Assembly: GCF_008831235.1 (NCBI RefSeq) | Contig: NZ_WBKF01000001.1 | Location: forward strand, 248,001-312,000 | From: Pseudoclavibacter sp. CFCC 11306 | GTDB lineage: Bacteria; Actinomycetota; Actinomycetes; Actinomycetales; Microbacteriaceae | Direction: 5' to 3' | Length of the DNA stretch: 64,000 bases | In this document: piece after piece, positions 63,279-64,000 of the stretch | How the letters are laid out: each line of letters starts with the position of its first letter | Position numbering within the stretch: the first letter of the stretch is position 1 | Made by a program: the position numbers and the translations under genes | Notes under the pieces: generated by a model | Seen by the model: only the letters and a program-made list of their open reading frames with translations | Databases searched by the model: none | What the model was told of the DNA's origin: nothing

Positions 63279-63671
63279 ATGTCGGGCGTGACTCGTGACC
63301 TCGAGGCGCTGCCGTTCTCTGAACAGGTCTTCGCCTTGGTGTCGATGATCCCGACAGGTCGGGCCCTCTCATACGGTGACGTCGCTGCGCTGCTCGGATC
63401 CCGCGCCTCTCGGGCCGTCGGCCGGGTCATGCGCGACAGCGGAGCCGACCTGCCGTGGTGGCGTGTCGTCTCGTCGACGGGCTCTCTTCCTGCGGAACTC
63501 GAAGAACGGGCTCGGCTGCACTATAAACGGGAGCAGACGCCGATGCGTGGAACGGCACGGTCGACCTTGCCGCAGCCCGGTGGCGCCCCTGAGGCGGCAG
63601 CCGTGGCGGCTCCAGTGGCAGAAGTGCGACTGAACGGCGCCGATCCCGGCCACGATCTGACACGGGTCTGA
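63279..63671 (+). CDS. Alkyltransferase-like protein (MGMT family without catalytic Cys)
   Basis: A 130-residue protein with the DNA-binding half of O6-alkylguanine-DNA alkyltransferases: IPTGRALSYGDVAALLGS at residues 24-41 (helix-turn-helix start) and ASRAVGRVMRDSG. The active-site PCHRV is replaced by PWWRV (Trp60, Trp61), so it cannot accept the alkyl group; alkyltransferase-like proteins with Trp here flag O6-alkylguanine for nucleotide excision repair. The last ~35 residues are a low-complexity Ala/Pro tail. ATG 63279 and GTG 63267 are both possible starts. It follows ctaB closely, perhaps cotranscribed. Confidence 0.87.
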   Translation: MSGVTRDLEALPFSEQVFALVSMIPTGRALSYGDVAALLGSRASRAVGRVMRDSGADLPWWRVVSSTGSLPAELEERARLHYKREQTPMRGTARSTLPQPGGAPEAAAVAAPVAEVRLNGADPGHDLTRV

Positions 63672-63694
63672 CGGGACGTCAGATCGAGGATGCG

Positions 63695-64000
63695 CTAGGC
63701 GGTGGCTCCTGCGGGCCTGCCTGCGGCAGTCCCGTCGAGCTCGGCGGTCGGTCGTTTCAGCGCCAGTACGGTCGCGACGGCGGCGGCCGTGAGCACGGCG
63801 GCCAGCACCATGTGCACGAGAACCAGACTGCCCGGCAGGTGCAGTCGGGCCTGCGAGATGCCGACCACGATCTGCACGATCTGCACGCAGACCAGAGCGA
63901 CCGCCCATTTGCGGAATCCGACGTGCTCGCGCAGCGAGAGCACGACGACCACGAGCGTCAGCGCGAAGAGCACATAGCCTGACCAGGCATGCACGTGGTA
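63695..64000 (-). CDS. ctaA: Heme A synthase, C-terminal end (runs off window)
   Basis: About 100 residues of the C-terminal part of CtaA/COX15, which oxidises the heme O methyl to a formyl group. The HVHAW stretch beginning one residue inside the cut edge carries a heme-ligand-type His, and three hydrophobic segments follow with RLHLPGSLVLVHMVLAA in the middle. The stop is TAG at 63695-63697. It is convergent with the alkyltransferase-like gene, and the 5' part lies outside the window, so length cannot be judged. Confidence 0.87.
   Translation of the reverse strand, partial: YHVHAWSGYVLFALTLVVVVLSLREHVGFRKWAVALVCVQIVQIVVGISQARLHLPGSLVLVHMVLAAVLTAAAVATVLALKRPTAELDGTAAGRPAGATA

Overview
The window reads as one continuous chromosomal segment of a high-GC Gram-positive bacterium (Actinobacteria). 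Gene content and order (his/trp cluster followed by lgt, gltBD and pyk; pdtaR, polA, rpsA, coaE, uvrBAC, rapZ, whiA, gap-pgk-tpiA-secG; the pentose-phosphate block next to ctaB/ctaA) suggest Micrococcales, probably Microbacteriaceae. That placement is inferred from synteny and was not tested by phylogeny. It is almost entirely core metabolism and information processing. I see no insertion sequence, prophage, CRISPR array or rRNA, one tRNA, and no gene-free stretch above 300 bases; the longest gap is about 284 bases (37286-37569).

Layout. 1-5047 (+): end of hisG, hisF, hisI, trpE, two small membrane proteins and trpC, packed with start/stop overlaps as one histidine-tryptophan operon. 5048-7296: trpB and trpA behind their own promoter, which carries an inverted repeat over its -10. 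7320-16178: lgt, gltB/gltD (glutamate synthase) and pyk. 16199-22650 (-): a complete Mrp-type cation/proton antiporter operon with mrpA and mrpB fused. 22842-28430 (+): a GlcD-type FAD oxidase, a P-type (Mg-type) ATPase and a MatC-like permease. 28443-30276 (-): a membrane alpha/beta hydrolase and tRNA-Leu(CAA). 30350-31631: an ANTAR response regulator (PdtaR type) with a His-rich tail, convergent with a hotdog thioesterase. 31750-38515 (+): polA, thiL, rpsA, coaE and a small Cys-type acetyltransferase. 38526-47718 (+): uvrB behind a perfect SOS box, uvrA, uvrC, rapZ, whiA. 47898-53509 (+): superoxide dismutase, gap, pgk, tpiA, secG and a Bcr/CflA-type exporter. 53545-61955 (-): tkt, tal, pgi, zwf, opcA, pgl as one operon. 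62224-64000: ctaB, an alkyltransferase-like protein, and the C-terminal end of ctaA on the minus strand.

Working together. The two carbon blocks (gap/pgk/tpiA and tkt/tal/pgi/zwf/opcA/pgl) cover lower glycolysis and the oxidative plus non-oxidative pentose-phosphate pathway. The uvrBAC genes and the alkyltransferase-like protein form a nucleotide-excision-repair theme. ctaA/ctaB make heme for an aa3-type oxidase.

The strongest unifying signal outside the genes is promoter architecture. At least nine genes have a TANNNT -10 hexamer ending only 6-8 bases before the ATG/GTG, with no Shine-Dalgarno sequence, which predicts leaderless mRNAs. I did not find a clearly new biological system. The best leads are the trpBA operator, the GTAAC repeats before gltB, the His-rich response-regulator tail, the tal-pgi pair with a fusion-type pgi, and the small membrane proteins inside the trp operon.
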